Part shown: one piece after another, positions 21,631 to 32,159 of the stretch
Layout of the letters: every line of letters starts with the position of its first letter
Position numbering within the stretch: position 1 is the stretch's first letter
Assembly: GCA_947179485.1 (NCBI GenBank)
Contig: OX359247.1
Span: forward strand, 13,864,588-13,928,587
Source: Allacma fusca
Taxonomy: Eukaryota > Arthropoda > Collembola > Symphypleona > Sminthuridae
Length of the DNA stretch: 64,000 bases
Direction: 5' to 3'
The notes under the pieces: model-generated
What the model saw: the letters and a program-made list of their open reading frames with translations, nothing else
Database searches by the model: none
What the model was told of the DNA's origin: nothing
Program-made: the position numbers and the translations under genes

Positions 21631-21645
21631 AGCACTGATGTTAAT

Positions 21646-22078
21646 GATATGGTAAAAACCTAAATAAATTTTTTAATTGATTTCAATTTTTATTAATCCA
21701 CCTATTTGTAAATGCATAGCAGTAGCTAATAATTTCGTCGTCCATCTCAATAGTGAACACAGGTTTCTTTCCTTGACTGCACTAGTCCGGAATATCATTT
21801 CACTCCGTTTTCAAATACTTTTGAAACAATGTCCGGGTCAAACCAAATTCTCTGCAAGTTTTCCTTTTATTAGGAATTTCAAGAGACGAGTAGTACCGAA
21901 TAGCTTCTCTAATGGTTTCGCCTTCTACAGGCTCTGACTTTCGCTGACGAACTAGAATATAAATAGCAGTATCAGATAAATGTACGTAATACCCAGTCTT
22001 CAGATTTAATACATTTGTGTACATACTTTTTGAAATACATATGTGCAACTTACCCATTTTTTTGTGGCAAAGTAACAC
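21646..22078 (-). pseudogene. Pogo-like transposase gene, DNA-binding part (decayed)
   Basis: On the minus strand a frame carries KRKTCREFGLTRTLFQKYLK, a Psq/CENP-B-type helix-turn-helix. A QGKKPVFTIEMDDEIISY segment follows, the usual start of the second DNA-binding region. The exon then runs into AT-rich sequence with no strong donor before the hAT element. It belongs with the DDE domain at 17004-19310. A stop and a frameshift separate the two blocks. Confidence 0.6.
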
Positions 22079-22609
22079 TTATAAATACAAGGCCAATTTA
22101 GAAAATTTACAATTACGATTCCACAATATCAACCCTTGCAATTATACAACGAAGATCGTGCACACTATCTCGTCATTTAATTACCAAATCTGTAACCAAC
22201 TGTAATTTCTTATCCGCTGTAACTCTGCGCACGACCTTTTTCTCTAAGATGAGAATAGTGATTTGGCTATTGTATGTACCAGTGGAATTACGCTGTCTAT
22301 TGATTTTTTAAATGTTTATTTATCTTATTTTTTGACTTTTATTTGTCTGTATTTCAAAAACAGACAGCTTAATGCTAATTATACTATTATGCAATTGGAA
22401 TGATGAAATATACAACAGGAGATATGCCATGTTATTATTAGTAATTAAAAAATCCTCTTAATAAATAGATTAATTAGATTAAATCGATTATAATCTATAA
22501 GATCTCAAGTGCGTCGAAAACCTCCTCCTCTTCCTCGTCTTCTACTCTAAGACAACTAATTTTTGTGAATGTAATGGATTGAATTTCTTGATAACTGGTT
22601 TAGCTAATG
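22079..22609. other. No gene recognised
   Basis: AT-rich sequence without supported features. Confidence 0.4.
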
Positions 22610-22980
22610 TTTTTGTACGGTTATAAACCTGTATAAGTGTATCGGCCAATTTCAACTACATAAGCAATAAACATTACGATTTACATAAGCAATATTCACA
22701 AAAAAATTATTGAAATCGACCCAGTAGTTTTGGAGATAACTGTCATTTGACTTGAAGTCCAAAATTTCAAGAATTGTTTTCTCAAGCACTATTGGGCCGA
22801 ATTCAACCAAATACGAAGTCATGGTTACTTTTGACACAAGTTATGTCTGTAAAACATTTCATTAAAATCAGCCCAGTAGTTTTTGAGATATCGTGCATAA
22901 GGACAAACGGACGTGCGGACGAACGGACGAACGGACAAGGCTATTTTACTGTGGGGCTGACGCCACCCGAGAAACACTGA
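22610..22980 (+). repeat. Dispersed-repeat relic with GGAC tandem tract
   Basis: Two related blocks, each containing a (G/C)CCCAGTAGTTTT-x-GAGATA core, are followed by an irregular (GGACGAAC)n tract at about 22902-22940. Such blocks ending in GGAC tracts are common in arthropod dispersed repeats. I cannot assign a family or exact ends. Confidence 0.45.
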
Positions 22981-24704
22981 GTCTAACAAGTATTCCTGTT
23001 TATTCCTTACATTTTTGTAAGAATAGGCGAAACATCATTAGCAAGGTTACATCCACCTCCAAAATACCCAGAATCATCAGCTTCAAGACCCCACATTGAA
23101 ACGTAATATGTGCACACTCCCGTAGTACTTTGAGGCAGGAGTTTGAGTGTTTCGGGGCACAATTTATGAGTGCGAGCGCGAGGGAGTTCAAAGGTCCACC
23201 GTAGTAATTGAGCCCGAGGTGAGTGGGAGTGAAGTGCACTGGAAACGCCCATGTATGAATTACTGCCTGCGAGACGCACCCAATCTCAGTGCCGCTCGTG
23301 GCGCTCGTAATTCCTGAACGCTCTGATTGTGCGTTTGATAAGTGATGTTTTTACCTTCTGCGTCTTCAAGATCATCTCCAGCTTGAGGTTTGCTCAGATC
23401 AGGTTCTACTCAGAATGGTCAATTGCCAACGTTACTCATAGTTCGAAATTATGCCAAGGTGCCAATGCCAACAACCACAAAGGCAGCACATTCCAGAACT
23501 ATCACCAACTGGTACATTTCACCTTTTGATCTCAAGAGGATATCAACGAGAAAATTTTGGCATAGATAGTTTTTTAGGCCATAAAAATTTGGCTACAATA
23601 GTTATCCTCGAATAGAAATTTTATTTAATTCGAGCCCATTCATTGAGTTAGAAATTTAAGGTTAGGAAAATTAATAAAAATTGTACTGATTTTCCGGGTC
23701 TGAATTAAATTTTCAAGATATTAAGGATTCATATTTATAAAAAGGAACATGTACCATTGTACCAGTGTATTTATGGGTCTTAGACAGTAATTGGTAGTTC
23801 GGAAAAGCCCATGTACCATAAGTCAAAATTAGGGAAAAGTTACTTTTATTCCAGTTAAAAATAAAACTATGCGGTTAATCATTATTACGTTCCACTGATT
23901 GCAAGGTAAACAAAAATCAACATATTTATTTTAATTAAAGGGAAAATCCGCTTATGAACCAAATGTCAAATGTGTGATGTATATGTTTCCTTTAGGGTAA
24001 AATTAGAATAATGCATCGATTTGCCAATTAATTACCTGGTGATTGTTTTGTCTTAGTGTTTATTTTTAAATACAAACCATATTTATTGAAGTATTTTACC
24101 GTGCTAGTTCAGTACTGCCCTCTTGTCTCTTGCCTGCGTGCGTCCATAATCCGTTAAAATTAAGAATGCCCAATGGACAAGTATAATGTATAAAATATAT
24201 CTTACTTATGTAAAAACTAAGTTCCTGCTAATTTGGTTTTCTCTAGCATTATCCAAAAATGTATTTACTATTCTATTATAGAATCTTTAAAGGATATTTA
24301 AAACTATAAACAACGGGGGAAATATTTTTACCAAATGTTTTTAGTTGAAACTAAATTGTAGATAAGATGTTGTAAATACAGTAAGACGATTTCCACTATT
24401 ATTATTTCCTTTAATTATTATTGTTGTCTGCACTCATTCTCAAGAAATATTATCACAATATCGTTGTGTAGCAAAAGCATCGCCCTTTGCAACTATCGTC
24501 TTCCGCAATGTTTCATTTGTATAATATTTTATGGTTGTGCCTCTCAGGTTGCAGCAGTGGTGCTGGAGGAAGTGTACTCATCTAAAGATGTGTACTCATA
24601 ATTTCCGTGAGTTGTGCTGAGTAAAAACATTTTTAATGATTTTGAATATCATCACCTTCGCATTCAAAAAATTCGACTACACAAAATAAAGTTTACTGTA
24701 ATAA
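22981..24704. other. No gene recognised
   Basis: A GC-richer patch at about 23100-23330 has open frames on the minus strand but no recognisable motif. The rest is AT-rich and featureless. Confidence 0.4.
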
Positions 24705-26312
24705 TTACTTTGTTCGGCAGAATTCGCCCACAATCGCTGTCTTTCCAAGGAGGCCCTTTGCAATCATTCTATGATTCGAAATCGATTTCGCAAATATAAC
24801 TGTTGAAACCCCATGGCTACACCAACCTGGAGGTGATCATTAGTTTAAGTTAGTGGCTTCCGGATAAAAATTTAACTAGGGCTTGGAATTAATTACCTCC
24901 AAGAGTTGTAGCATCGGTAGCTGTGACGCATGTGGGTTGCAGGGCAATGGCACCATTAATATAAATGTCTACTTGACCGATTCGGCCTGCGGCACCAAAG
25001 GCTGCCTGGTTAGTATGTAAAACATCCACGAACTCCGCATCATTAGGAGTCATTGATCTCACCGGAAGAATATTTGGCCTGAAGCCCGGTCCCGCAGGAT
25101 CTAGTGCTAAAATACAGCTTCCAACTAGTAATTTGTTTTTGCTTGGGAAACTTCTACATGTTACATGGTTTGGGTATAAAACTTTTCTTTGGTCAAAATT
25201 TTACACAAAAATAATTAAAGGCTTCACAAACCTGTAAACCTGGCTACTTTTGCCCCCTTATTAAGCTTCTGTAGATAATTTCCAGCGTAACCTCCAATGT
25301 GAGAGCCTAAGCTGTGTCCGATTAAATGAATTCTGTTTAGCTCAGCATAGCCATGCCTGATTAAGACCTGAAGCATCTCTGCAATTCTGGTACCCACTTT
25401 TGCAGCATTTAAAGCTGCTTGAATATAACAGGTTGTCACGTCAACGTCAGTCAATTTGTTGTAGTAAATATAGGCATTTCCCAGTGCCCCGTAATCCACA
25501 ATGAGGATATTCTTGTCAAAAGTTTTTTGTCCTGCTAAATACCCTAAAATAATTTTGGATGCATTTTAGGTAACAAGCTGAATGTTGTGATAGAGATATT
25601 TCAGTTTTACGCAATTGATTTTAGAAGTAGTAGCTGAATTTGAGAAGTTTTTAGTTACCGTCCTTAACATTTTGGGGGAACTGAGAGGAGATATTCTGAT
25701 TATACCCATGTATAAGAACTTTTAGCGGTAATTGAGGATCAATTCCTGAGTGCATCAATGATTCTTTATCATTAAAGATGATTTCTTTATACGTTCCATT
25801 ATTGCTGCAATTGAAAATAAAATGATTACTTATTAGCTAATTAATATTAAGTGTGACATAATTACCTTTGTGATCCCCAGTAAAGTTCATGTGTCAGACA
25901 TGGATTACATTCAATGTAGTTATGTCATAACAGTGCATTTGTACATACATATGTACATGCGTAATAGATTTACTTACATACACAACAATTATTTCACCAT
26001 TCAGAAAGAGAATTTAATAAGGACTAAAGTAATTATTATAGATATTAGGCTCTTGTATAGATAAATATTTTATAACGCATGGCCTTACACAATGTCGTTC
26101 GCAACGAAAAACCGAATCAAATTTGGATCTCTTTTGACACAGTTCATGAGCCTAATGATAAAATTTGGGACTTGTTTGATAGGGTCAAACTTTATAAGAT
26201 TTGCACTTCCCGGATTTACTGGATTTGACTTGGAATTTATTCTTCCATGGACAGAAGCGTGCAATAAACAAATAAATATTTTCAAAATTACTATTTGCTT
26301 TAAAGCAATCAT
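24705..26312 (-). CDS. Secreted neutral lipase / phospholipase A1-like, five exons
   Basis: Minus-strand exons are 26312-26089, 25804-25659, 25543-25232, 25106-24897 and 24826-24705. All junctions keep phase (2, 1, 1, 1), giving 337 residues. The N-terminus from ATG at 26312 (MIALKQIVILKIFICLLHASVHG) is a good signal peptide; another ATG lies 12 codons upstream in frame. Family motifs appear in order: LKVLIHGYNQN, GHSLGSH with the nucleophile Ser about 201, DPAGPGF with Asp about 230, and CSH with His about 302, so the Ser-Asp-His triad is complete. Enzymes of this family hydrolyse ester bonds of glycerolipids outside the cell. The short lid region suggests a phospholipase A1-type or vitellogenin-like insect lipase rather than a classical pancreatic lipase (inference). 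Confidence 0.9.
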
Positions 26313-26348
26313 ACTGCACCTGTGGGAAACTTCTGCACTCGAAAACAA

Positions 26349-27044
26349 ATTTAGGAACTCTAGCTATGTAGTGAACTAATAAAGCAAATACCTGCAATTT
26401 TGAAGAGCCATTGCCCTTTTATACAAATTCAGAGTTGCTTCATTGCTTGATATAGGAATCTAATAATAATTATAATAGAATTATTGAAATATTTATTATA
26501 TTATAGTCCTTGTCAGATATATAGTGTTTTTTACTTTAATTAATTGGTGACTAGGATAGTGTCTATACTTGAATGGGGAAAGGGTAAGTACTTTTACTGA
26601 CATTTTTATTAATTAGTTTCTTACTTTTGGGAGCAAAAGTAGGACAAAATGAGGACCAAATTGGGAAAATATGTTAATGGAGGCATTAATGCAATCTCCA
26701 CAAAAGAGTTCAAAAGATGTGTCACTCATGATGATAACATTGGCAGGATCATAGGCAAACGTAAATGTAAAAAAAGAAGGTAAAATACTCTTTTGGATAA
26801 TCGCAAGTATCATCAAGAAAATATATCTTTGGGCGGTTCGATCATATATCCTTCTCTAACTTGATCATTATTTACCTACAGGTGGAAATATAAAATCAAT
26901 GTCAAAATATTAATATATTAGTTATTACAATTGGCCTATTAATCTTGATCACTGTTAGATGCAAGGAAAACAGTCACCTTTTAATTTTAGCAGAATTAAT
27001 TGCTTTTCTGTTGTACCACTTTCGATGTTTTTGTGGCTGCTCAA
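26349..27044. other. No gene recognised
   Basis: Upstream of the lipase start. The AT-rich DNA should include its promoter, but no clear TATA box or initiator stands out. A minus frame at 26613-26816 is not supported. Confidence 0.35.
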
Positions 27045-27051
27045 GTATTCG

Positions 27052-27285
27052 CAGTAGTGATCGACATGGGTACCGATTTATTGTACCTGGTCACACAACG
27101 GGTATTCTCTACTTTGAAATTTTGTACCCATACCAGCATCCTTATCAGCAGGTCCAATTTTGTGTATCTGTACCTGACCTAAATTTTAAATCATGGTACC
27201 TGTACCTGAAATGAAGTATCCAAATAGAGCCCGAAAACTGAACCCATGGGTACAGGTACCTAGCTGTACCTGGACCTGTACCCAG
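27052..27285. repeat. GGTACC-rich relic, hAT subterminal type
   Basis: Dense GTACC/GGTAC words resemble the subterminal arrays of the hAT element at 19319-21637. The left edge, CAGTAGTGATCGACATGGGTAC, resembles that element's terminal repeat only loosely. No partner end or 8 bp duplication was found. Confidence 0.5.
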
Positions 27286-28434
27286 GTCTTTCTGTTAAGA
27301 TTCTTAGAATTTGATGTAACTAATTATCCACATTGCATAAAAATTAATCAAAGATAAACTCTGCTTATTAAGTTATGCTGATTTATGACTGACTGCGAGT
27401 AACTAACTTAAGTAGGCTAAGAGAATTAGAATGACTATTTTAAGAACTAATGTAAACATCTAAAGGTTGTAAGGGCCAAAATATCGACCTGAATAAAGAT
27501 TATATATATTATTAAGTTATGCTGCAAAATTCAGTTTCGAACATTTTTAATGGCTGAATATGTTACTTTGCAAGCTGTTTTGATTTTACTGAAACTTGGT
27601 AAATTGAAAAGGTAGATCTCTGAAGGAATGCTTGCAAATTAAACGTATACTTTTTGAAACACGGGATGTCAGAAGTCACCAGTTTAATGCGTTGCACAAA
27701 TACGGACACCTATACGGTTCTTTTGTATGCACTATTTTCTCTAAAATTGAGTATTCTTATTAAAATCAGCAAACTAATTACCATCGCAACCACAACATTC
27801 TTTAAATGTTTTACAAATCGTATACGTTCAAGTACACAAACTATTGCCGCTCACTCTGCCCAAATAAGGGAGTTACTTATAAAATTTTCGATTCCCTAGT
27901 TTTGTAGCAAATTATTTTCCAGATTTTTTTAAAGTTTGTTTCATTGACCTCGGGCCAGTGGTCTAATTGTAAATGACGGCAATTGTAATGTGCTATCCTG
28001 TTTACAACTACACAAGGAGCACATATATGTATCTACAATATACTACATTGGTGACTTTTCGCATCGAATATCTTCGAAATTACACGTTTCCTAAACATAG
28101 TTACTTCAGATTCAGGATCTACTCTATATATCCTTCACACCAATTTCTATTAAAAATAATTTTAATTCAATATATTTCAATTTATTCCAGAAGGAATAGA
28201 TTGTCAAGTTCATTTTTTCAAATTACTGTAAAAGAAAATCTTTAATATTACTAAAATAATAAGTCAGCGATCTGTAGCCTATAATGAATAAAAAGGTACT
28301 GCAGTACTCAATTACGCACTTATGAAATAAGTAGAAATTAATTAGGCATTCATTTGTGTGTTCACCATAGTACACCAAATTGTAGCTGCTTTCTTGTTTT
28401 TGCGTTTCTATAAATTACCCAAATATTTCAGGTA
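27286..28434. other. No gene recognised
   Basis: AT-rich sequence between two GGTAC-rich blocks. It may be the interior of one decayed element, but no borders are provable. Confidence 0.35.
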
Positions 28435-28640
28435 TTTCAACCTCTCGTACCTGTACCTGATACAATCGACTCAAACAGGTATTCTCTTGTAGCCGTTCCC
28501 ATATCCGTACCTGTACCCAATTTTGCGGGTATAAACTGTGTATACCCAAATGTACCTAAATTTGTTGGGTACAAAATATATGTCGATACCACTTTTGTAC
28601 CTGTGCTTGACCTGTACCGATATACCCTGGTACTAACTGT
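28435..28640. repeat. GGTACC-rich relic, hAT subterminal type
   Basis: A second block of GTACC/GGTAC words, partly in inverted order relative to 27052-27285. It could be the other end of one decayed element about 1.6 kb long. Confidence 0.45.
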
Positions 28641-28765
28641 AAGGTAACCGAGTCTGTTTTTTTCAAAAGAGCCACCCGATAAGGCAACTGGGTCTGTTTT
28701 TTTCAAAACAGCCATTCCCATAGTGAAACATTTTTTTGGAATATGCACATATAATGTACATACAG

Positions 28766-30271
28766 ACATTTTAAATAGTGTGGGTAATATTGAGGCCAAA
28801 TATTATCGGGTTATAACCAACCAGTCCCAAATTATTAAAAAAAGAATTTGGGACTAGTTGAGCTGCGGCACGGTCTCAAGGAGTGGAGCGTGATAGGGCT
28901 TTCTGTTTACAGCGAAGGCACTGCCCGTGTATTACGTTGGCAGGAATCTCCTCTCCTCGTCTACTACAGCGAGCAAGCAATGCTTGCATGCTGGCCGTAT
29001 GTATACGCATACAATCCATGCGTGGCAGTAACATGTGCACAACGCCTTAACTAGGTATGTATATAAATTACCCGTTTCGGATTTCCCCCGATTTGACTGC
29101 CGGCACACGCAAATCTGCACTTTTTACAAATTTTAAAATGTAAGCTTCTTGATTCCCTTGAGTTTAGAGTTTTAAAAAGTGCAGATTTGCGTGTGCCGGC
29201 AGTCAAAAAAAATGCCGAAATTTCGAAATGGTCCATGTGATTTTTTGAAAAAATCCGAAGTTTTGATTCAATGATACCAACAAAAATCACGAGTGTAGCA
29301 GATGGTTAGACAATGTGTTTGAGATAGCCCAATTTTTAATATTCAAATCGGTATAGCTAAAATAAATTATTGAAGTTTTCGGGTTTTTTCGGTTTTTTAA
29401 CCTTCCTATTCGGATTTAACGAAAAAAAAGATGCGGATATTTTTTTTAAACAAACTTCATCTAATGGGAGCAATAAATGCGTTTCAAAAAATAGTTGCAT
29501 TCACGGGTGGCCGTTTTCAAAAAAACAGACCCAACTATTTTATGAAACACATATATAGTGTTCATCAGATGCACAATTGGAAGAAAAAAAAGTTTACACA
29601 AATGTTTTCACGTAAATCCGAATAGGAAGGTCAAAAAACCGAGAAAACCCGAAAACTACAATAATTTATTGTAGGTGTACCAATTTGAATATTAAGAGAT
29701 GGGTTATGTCAAATATATTGTCTGACTAGCTGCTACACTCATGATTTTTTTCCCCAACGTAGAATCAAAATTTCGGATTTTTTAGGAAAATCACATACAC
29801 ATTTTTGAAACTCCGGGATGTTTTTTACTGCCGCACGTTCAAATATGTACTTTTTAAAGCATCTAAACTCAAGGAAACCATAAAGACTGTTGTAAAATTT
29901 TGGAAAAGTGCTTATTTGGACGTGCCGGCAGTCAAACCGGCAGAAATCCGAAACGGGTAATTTAGATACATATCTATGTCAGGCGTTGTGCACATTTTAC
30001 GTTGTGATGTATGACGTGTGGAATTGTATGCGTATACATACAGCCAGCATTCAAGTTTTGCTTGCTCGCTGTAGTGTCGAGGAGAAGAGGTTCCTGCCAA
30101 CGTGTTACACGGTCAGCGCCTTAGACATAAACAGAAATCTATATCACGCTCCATTCCTTGGGACCGTTCCGCAGCTCAACTAGTCCCAAATTTATTTTTT
30201 AATAATTTAGGATTCGTTGCCTGTAGACGAATAATGTGTGGTCTCAATATTAACCACACTATTTAAAATGT
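28766..30271. repeat. 1.5 kb imperfect palindrome (fold-back element)
   Basis: The sequence from 28766 rightward matches the reverse complement of the sequence from 30271 leftward over arms of about 700 bp or more, centred near 29518. Matching landmarks include ACATTTTAAATAG/CTATTTAAAATGT at the tips. Others are GGGACTAGTTGAGCTGCGG against its complement near 30180, and CCTTCCTATTCGGATTTA at 29400 against its complement near 29620. The arms have diverged by point changes and small indels. It codes for nothing recognisable. The structure fits a fold-back transposon with very long inverted repeats, or an old inverted duplication. Confidence 0.88.
29092..29207. repeat. Perfect 34 bp hairpin nested in the left arm of the palindrome
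   Basis: Arms 29092-29125 and 29174-29207 are exact reverse complements (the left one starts TTTGACTGCCGGCACACGCA), with a 48 bp loop. The matching position in the right arm (about 29822-29940) holds a diverged version of the same hairpin. Confidence 0.9.
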
Positions 30272-30588
30272 GCGTATCGGAATTCGAATTGCACAGTGCC
30301 CCAAAAACTTTGACCCTCGTTTGTATTCAAATGACCATTTTCCATGAGTAATTTTGAGCATAGAAAAATAGTAGAATCAGAATCCAAAAGTTTTGAATTC
30401 CGATACTCACATCTAAAAATCGGGATTTTAAAAAAGAATTCGAATTCGAATCGGAATTAATATCCGAAAAATCCTCTCCAAACTTGAAAGTTTGTCCCGT
30501 GAATACCTAGCTCTGTGTCAAATTTTTCCCTCGTATCTCAATATTTAAAAAAGTATCGGTACATATTTAATCCCGTGCCAGCCCTGCC
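30272..30588. repeat. GAATTCGAATTC-rich relic ending in an hAT-like terminus
   Basis: Repeats of AATTCGAAT words end with CCAGCCCTG at 30580-30588. That is the same terminal word as the hAT element at 31311-32151. The left end and target duplication are not visible. Confidence 0.35.
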
Positions 30589-31302
30589 CTGAGGGACATT
30601 ATATCGGAATTTTCAATGATAGTTTCTGAATTTATGGATGGGGTGGTCAGTCAAGCATCATTAGAATAAGCTTAAAGTTGGAATGTGGCACTTAAACTAT
30701 AGCTACTGAATGTTATTATGTATAGAGGGAGCATTTTCGTTAGGAACAATTAAAATAGCTACTTAGGTTAGGGATACTGGATGTACATATGTACTTAGTT
30801 GCAATTAGTTTAGGGAAGAGGATTTCTTTTATGTACAAGAAGATGTAGCTGATTGTGAATTTAATTCAATTCTTCATTGATTTAATCTTCCGCTTTCATG
30901 GAAGCGTCCATACCATCCACACATTCCACACATAAAGTTCGAATGCAGGAGGTATCATTCATAAATACAAAATATTATTCGAGATTATGTAGCAGTAAAT
31001 ACATTAGAGAATAGTTTAATGGCAACAAATCTTGCCTCCGGAGCAATTTATATTGATGTGTTATAGACATGTCTTAAAAACGCAATAAAATTCATTACTT
31101 ACTTATATTAGAGGATAGCGAGACAAATGCATAGCTATGTAAAAAAAATTAGTGCCAGCAATAAAACGACTTACAAACAGCGGTATTTAGTGAGAAATGT
31201 ATCACTGCCGGATCTTTTCAATTACGCTCATCTCAATGCACTGCCAATTACTCCAGCAACAACAGATCCATTTCAAGATATTAAATAGTATAGCCATAGT
31301 AT
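30589..31302. other. No gene recognised
   Basis: AT-rich sequence with no supported features. Confidence 0.4.
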
Positions 31303-31310
31303 AGTAGTAT

Positions 31311-32151
31311 CAGGGCTGGAGTATTCGAAAAATATGGATACGATTCTGATTAAGATTAACCCTTAAGGATTCCAATCCCAATTCAAATGTATTTGTTTCC
31401 AAAAATAAAAATTCCAATCCAATTTATTCGAATATTTTCTATGAATTCCAGTATAATTCAAATACTTTAGTTATTAAATATTAATAAATGGAGGTACTAG
31501 ATTCCCGAAAAACATTGTAACTTTGCAATTAAATTTAAACCAGAAAGTATCTAAATTCGGCAATTATGAATGAAAAAATGCCAGCTCATTTTATAAAGGC
31601 ATTACTGCTATTCTACACATGTATCATAACCGTATAAAACTTGTTGATTCACTTTGTTTTACAGGGATATTCTAGTAGTAAAACAGTGAGCTGCATGCTT
31701 TTTCCCCTGACAAAATTAGACCCCTTTTTACCAATTGAGAAAATTATTGACAAATGAATTCATTGCGTACAGTTTGCAGCAAATTTATTTCAAGAAAAAA
31801 ATTATTATAGTTGCTCAGCGTCATTTTGTGGAGACAAACATAATAATAAATTTTGTATTCCAATGAGTAGTTTAAAAAAGTTATGTAATGGCTGACTGAA
31901 AACTTCATTTGTTGTTTGAATTTACGAGATAAACTTTGAAATGTCACGGATTTTTCGGATATTTAAGCATTGGATATAGTATTCAAATATATTTTGAATA
32001 CTAATTCGAATACGGATATTTCTTTTCGATTCAATATAGATTTAAATACTTGAAAAAATATATTTACAAATACCAATTCCGATAAAAATACCAAAAAATA
32101 GGAATGAAATACCGATTCCAATTCTAATTCCGATTCGAATGACCAGCCCTG
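31311..32151. mobile_element. Short non-autonomous hAT element, 841 bp
   Basis: The ends CAGGGCTGG and CCAGCCCTG are inverted, with partial similarity continuing into ATTCGAA words. The 8 bp AGTAGTAT is duplicated on both sides (31303-31310 and 32152-32159). Subterminal regions on both ends are rich in GATTCC/GAATC words. There is no transposase frame. Confidence 0.85.
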
Positions 32152-32159
32152 AGTAGTAT

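Larger units (their letters stand above)
19319..21637. mobile_element. hAT-type DNA element, 2.3 kb, non-autonomous
   Basis: Perfect 19 bp terminal inverted repeats (CAGTGCTCGGACTGGGTAC and its complement) bound the element. The 8 bp sequence ATGTTAAT is duplicated at both sides (19311-19318 and 21638-21645). An 8 bp duplication and CAGTG-type ends define the hAT superfamily. Next to both ends lie long arrays of GGGTAC/GTACCC words. The interior also carries GTTCA-rich tracts. No transposase frame was found. The insertion lies in the apparent intron of the pogo-like gene. Confidence 0.88.

Noticed and set aside
25805-25870. Alternative lipase exon ending at a GTAATT donor near 25860
   Set aside because: Joining exon 1 (end 26089) directly to the exon starting at 25804 keeps phase and gives the expected family sequence. 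The alternative has no acceptor upstream.
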